A stretch of DNA of 64,000 nt, taken from Candidatus Saccharibacteria bacterium UBA6224 (GTDB lineage Bacteria; Patescibacteriota; Saccharimonadia; Saccharimonadales; UBA4665). The position numbers were made by a program, and so were the translations under genes. A model generated the notes under the pieces. The model worked only from the letters and a program-made list of their open reading frames with translations, searched no databases and had not been told where the DNA came from. Positions 61,310 through 64,000 of the stretch are shown piece after piece (positions within the stretch are counted from its first letter, which is position 1; the number at the start of each line of letters is the position of its first letter). Where the stretch lies: positions 1 through 64,000 of the forward strand of contig DJWS01000004.1 of assembly GCA_002441585.1 (NCBI GenBank), given 5' to 3'.

Positions 61310-63514
61310 ATGACTTCCGAGGCACGTCCGCCACAACCCGAAGGTGAAGAGCCGGTCAATCCGGCGCTTTCGGCTGAGCCGTTGTCGGAGTCGGAAGTCC
61401 AAGATTTCGAAGGACAAGTCGTGGCTGGTGACGTGGTGGAGTCTTCCCCTGAACCTGAAGATGTCACAGAGCTGTTCATCGGTCATTTTGAAGCCCTGAA
61501 TGGTCATGCCCCAAGTTCGATCAATGCGGCTAACATGAGAACTAAGAAGGTACAAGAGCTGGCTGATTTGATCGACCTTGCCAAGCGTAATGGCAAAACG
61601 GTGGATGCCAGCGTTGAAGAAGATGTCCGTAAATTCGCTGATGCCGGGATAAAGCATTGGAAGTTGAGTCGCAGAGAGCGAGAGGCTATAAACAGCTACA
61701 AGGCGGTGCCAACCGATGAAAAATATAAGGCTATGTCTGCCTTGTATCTGCCGCATGATACCGACGAAGGCGTCAGCCAGGACGATCAGCGAAAACGCCT
61801 GGCCGCGGAACTGGAGGCTCGGCTTCGTCTGGACAGCCAAATCCGTGATAGGGAAGTAAGCCGTCAGGCGCGACGCGAGAAGCAAGCCGCAAATCGGGCC
61901 AAAGGACAACCCACGGAGCAAGCTGCTGACGAGGTAAAGTCAATCGTCGCTGACACAGGGCAACATACAGAGGCTGGACCGGAGTCAGAACCAGATGCGC
62001 CGGCACACGATAAGGGTACGGCGCCTGAGTCGGAACCAGCAGTTGCAGCATTACCTACCCCGGAACCGGCAGCTGCACCTTTGCCCGCCCCAGTCGAGCC
62101 AAAACCGATCACAGCAGTTTCCGCCGACCATGATCCGGTCGCTGCGACAACGGGGACTGACGCACGTGGTCCTCTGACGAATGAACAGTACGACCAAGCT
62201 TATCGTGTGAACGATACCCTGCAAAGATTCGCCAGCGCTCGCAGCCTAAACGGTGTCCAAAAAGCATTGCGAGAATACATCAAGGTTGCTGCTGGTCGCG
62301 AGGGTCTAAGTGTGGCTATCCGCAGACAGTATCGTCGAAGCAATGCCGAGGCCCTGCGCGAACACTACGAGGATGCCCGCTTGGATGCGATAGTGGATAT
62401 CGAGGATAAGTTGTGGGAGCAGGGAATAGATAAAGACGAGATACTGATGATACAACGCCTGGATGACCGGACGACGGCCCGGGCGGTGGCTCTCGGGATC
62501 AAGGAAGAATCCGAACGACGAGCTGCTCCGAAGGGGGCTTTCTCGGCCAGGCGTCAACAATTTTATGATTGGTGGGCGCGCCAAGGCGAGGACAAGTTCT
62601 TTAGCCGCAAGGGCCTGGCCGGTCGGGCCAGACGTGCCGGCGTGATGGTCGGGCTTGGTGGCGCCGGCGGAATCGTTGTGGGTTTGGCCGGGGCCGCCGT
62701 CTTGGGACCGGCTGTCGGTGCCGCGATTGGCATCGGTGCAGCCAGGGGTGTGACCCGAGGCGTACTAGCCGGGCACATCAATCGTCGGGCCAATGCCATG
62801 ACGGTAGCGGGCGCCAACTACGAGCGCCGACTGAAGGCTCAGCTGGAAGCTATCGACGATCATTATGAAACAAGTGACGAAGTCGGCGGCGCAACCGCTG
62901 TCTTAGCTGACGACGTCGAGGGTACGGTCCGTAAAAACCGCGTGCGCCTGGTAGCCGGCACGGTCCTGGCCGCCGCTGGCGGGGCGCTGGGTGCCGAACT
63001 AGCCAGCCTTATACACGGTAGTTCGCCCAACTTAAACAACGGCGGTAACGGTGCCAACAACCAACCAGGCTTTGGGGGAAGGGAGCCCGATGTACCGCCC
63101 GAGACGCACGCTCACCCCAATCTCAGAGGTCATCATGCTCCGACTACACCCGAAACTCCGCCGCCCGAGTCGGATTTTCCACCAAAAGTGCCCAAACCAC
63201 GGCTTCCGGAACATGGTCAGCTTGGTCAGGAATTCAAGGTTGAGCGGGGTAGTGGCTTCGTTCGGGAAATTGAAGAATACGCCGAAGCTCACGGCTATGG
63301 TCATGTCGATGGCGGCAAAGCCTACCGGATATATCTGGCGCTACAGGCTGACCATGGCAATCACATAATCGATCTTAGCGGCAATGGCCCTGATGCCTAC
63401 TCGATGGGTGGACATAATCTCGGCCTAAGCCGTCCCGACGCCCACGCCGAATGGTACCCAGGCGTAGAAGTCCAATTGCGTGAGTTGCTCGACGCGACGC
63501 CGACCCACAGCTAG
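61310..63514 (+). CDS. Large membrane-associated protein, unknown function
   Basis: 734 residues. The N-terminal 250 are Glu/Ala/Pro-rich with charged helices (LSRREREAINSYK; KRLAAELEARLRLDS) and a Pro-Ala-Glu linker. Residues about 250-430 form a helical region. A Gly/Ala-rich membrane segment follows near 447-480 (VGLGGAGGIVVGLAGAAVLG) and another near 547-568. After a Pro/Asn/Gly-rich stretch the last 95 residues form a compact domain (SGFVREIEEYAEAHGYGHVD near 645-664, then YRIYLALQADHG). Topology suggests a cytoplasmic N-terminus and an exposed C-terminal domain. I recognise no family; related designs occur as hypothetical proteins in Saccharibacteria. Confidence 0.7.
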   Translation: MTSEARPPQPEGEEPVNPALSAEPLSESEVQDFEGQVVAGDVVESSPEPEDVTELFIGHFEALNGHAPSSINAANMRTKKVQELADLIDLAKRNGKTVDASVEEDVRKFADAGIKHWKLSRREREAINSYKAVPTDEKYKAMSALYLPHDTDEGVSQDDQRKRLAAELEARLRLDSQIRDREVSRQARREKQAANRAKGQPTEQAADEVKSIVADTGQHTEAGPESEPDAPAHDKGTAPESEPAVAALPTPEPAAAPLPAPVEPKPITAVSADHDPVAATTGTDARGPLTNEQYDQAYRVNDTLQRFASARSLNGVQKALREYIKVAAGREGLSVAIRRQYRRSNAEALREHYEDARLDAIVDIEDKLWEQGIDKDEILMIQRLDDRTTARAVALGIKEESERRAAPKGAFSARRQQFYDWWARQGEDKFFSRKGLAGRARRAGVMVGLGGAGGIVVGLAGAAVLGPAVGAAIGIGAARGVTRGVLAGHINRRANAMTVAGANYERRLKAQLEAIDDHYETSDEVGGATAVLADDVEGTVRKNRVRLVAGTVLAAAGGALGAELASLIHGSSPNLNNGGNGANNQPGFGGREPDVPPETHAHPNLRGHHAPTTPETPPPESDFPPKVPKPRLPEHGQLGQEFKVERGSGFVREIEEYAEAHGYGHVDGGKAYRIYLALQADHGNHIIDLSGNGPDAYSMGGHNLGLSRPDAHAEWYPGVEVQLRELLDATPTHS

Positions 63515-63516
63515 GC

Positions 63517-63522
63517 TATACT
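63517..63522 (+). promoter_or_regulatory. -10 box TATACT before a short leader ORF
   Basis: TATACT, then CTTGGT, then ATG 63529, three bases after the preceding stop codon. Confidence 0.5.
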
Positions 63523-63528
63523 CTTGGT

Positions 63529-63567
63529 ATGACGCGATTACGCCGACAGGAACCAAACGATGAGTGA
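63529..63567 (+). CDS. Short leader ORF (12 codons) overlapping the DUF5663-like gene
   Basis: ATG 63529 lies six bases after TATACT, with a 12-codon frame (MTRLRRQEPNDE). Its TGA lies eight bases inside the next gene, whose ATG at 63560 has AGGA eight bases upstream. It has the same layout as the leader ORFs at 8059 and 56528. Confidence 0.4.
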   Translation: MTRLRRQEPNDE

Positions 63568-63868
63568 TCTTCGTCTCGATACAAGTTTTCTCGATGAAGC
63601 TGGTCTAGCTTCCCTGGAACCGGCCAAAAAACAGCGGTTGCTGGTTTACGTAGAGGCTACACTACGAGAGCGCGTGGGACTGCGTTTCGCGGCTGAAGCA
63701 ACCCGAGAGCAACTCGAGCAATTAAAAGGCCTGGGTGACGAGGACAAATTAGAATGGATCGAACGGACTTTTCCAGATTCCGCTGCGATCATCCAGGATG
63801 AGCTGACAATGCTTCAGGCGGAAGTGGCCGACATGGCGGACGATGTTCTAGCTGCCGGCGCGGACTAG
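63560..63868 (+). CDS. Small helical protein, DUF5663-like
   Basis: A 102-residue, mainly helical, acidic protein: LDTSFLDEAGLASLEPAKKQ near residues 6-25, then LVYVEATLRERVGLRFAAEA near 28-47 and QLEQLKGLGDEDKLEWIERT. The pattern of a glycine-leucine cap plus a helix pair ending in a short acidic tail resembles DUF5663 proteins of Patescibacteria; the match is from memory and not certain. Its start overlaps the leader ORF. A 7-bp inverted repeat (GACTAGC/GCTAGTC) follows its stop. Confidence 0.6.
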   Translation: MSDLRLDTSFLDEAGLASLEPAKKQRLLVYVEATLRERVGLRFAAEATREQLEQLKGLGDEDKLEWIERTFPDSAAIIQDELTMLQAEVADMADDVLAAGAD

Positions 63869-63906
63869 GACTAGCATTAAATGGCTAGTCAAGGCTCTTG
63901 TATACT
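63869..63906 (+). promoter_or_regulatory. Inverted repeat and -10 box before the last gene
   Basis: GACTAGC and GCTAGTC (63869-63890) form a perfect 7-bp inverted repeat just upstream of TATACT (63901-63906), which lies six bases before ATG 63913. The position over the -35 region would suit an operator; alternatively it is a weak terminator. Confidence 0.45.
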
Positions 63907-63912
63907 AGGCCT

Positions 63913-64000
63913 ATGAATATACGCAAAATCGTCAAAAGACTGATACCGACTGCTTTATTTCAGGCAATCGAACCGACCGGCCATCTAATTGAGGCCTGGC
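63913..64000 (+). CDS. Start of a gene cut by the window, possibly Mur ligase-like
   Basis: Only 29 codons are visible, beginning MNIRKIVKRLIPTALFQAIE and continuing to the window end. A basic amphipathic start of this kind, with I-P-x-x-L-F and a following H-L-x-E-A, recalls the N-terminus of CPR MurE-type ligases in my memory, but the evidence is weak. The start is leaderless by the TATACT spacing. Confidence 0.4.
   Translation, partial: MNIRKIVKRLIPTALFQAIEPTGHLIEAW

Overview
The window looks like the replication-origin region of a Patescibacteria/CPR genome, most probably Candidatus Saccharibacteria (TM7). This is inferred from gene content and style and was not tested by a phylogeny. 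The supporting signs are standard genetic code at about 50% GC, the rpmH-rnpA-yidC-jag | oriC | dnaA-dnaN-recF layout, a VirB4-type secretion locus with an array of tiny pilin-like genes, tight gene packing, and many genes whose -10 box lies 6-8 bases before the start codon (leaderless mRNAs).

Layout. (1) 1-8.0 kb: nucleotide-sugar supply, with a UDP-HexNAc dehydrogenase fragment, manC, a phosphomannomutase, galE and a dTDP-rhamnose operon (rfbB-nudix-rfbC-rfbD-rfbA). (2) 8.1-24.9 kb: surface polysaccharide assembly, with a flippase-like membrane protein, five glycosyltransferases including a WsaF-like one, methyltransferases, a methyltransferase-RgpF fusion, a Wzm/Wzt-type ABC exporter, and a secreted lysozyme-like protein with nine C-terminal repeats. 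Together these suggest a rhamnose-containing wall or capsule polymer exported by the ABC transporter. (3) 24.9-31.2 kb: the origin module with diverging genes. (4) 31.2-45.0 kb, minus strand: a type IV secretion-like operon (VirB6-like, unknown, PrgI/VirB3-like, VirB4-N-like, VirB4 ATPase, a 1049-residue protein ending in an M15-like peptidase, a lysozyme-NlpC/P60 protein and two anchored proteins). Facing it at 45.1-47.6 kb is a plus-strand array of five small two-helix pilin-like proteins. (5) 47.7-57.4 kb: small mixed genes (Hsp20, ComF, BrkB, an HD hydrolase, a HIT protein, an XRE-HAD fusion), four tRNA genes (three Ser, one Arg) and tRNA-associated repeats. (6) 57.4-64 kb: valS, tsaD, a large unknown membrane protein, a small DUF5663-like protein, and the start of a gene that may be a Mur ligase.

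The most unusual signals are outside the obvious proteins. About a dozen genes carry TANNNT-(6-8 nt)-start-codon promoters. In four places the same promoter instead sits in front of a 12-28 codon ORF; three of these end overlapping the start of the real gene, and the fourth (17 codons) ends about 57 nt upstream of valS. A fifth, weaker case lies before the HIT gene. A 109-bp near-identical inverted repeat sits beside two oppositely oriented tRNA-Ser genes and brackets about 2.7 kb. Pieces of the tRNA-Arg 3' end recur downstream of that gene. Three strongly Shine-Dalgarno-led microproteins (26, 30 and 40 residues) lie in gaps that a length cutoff would leave empty.
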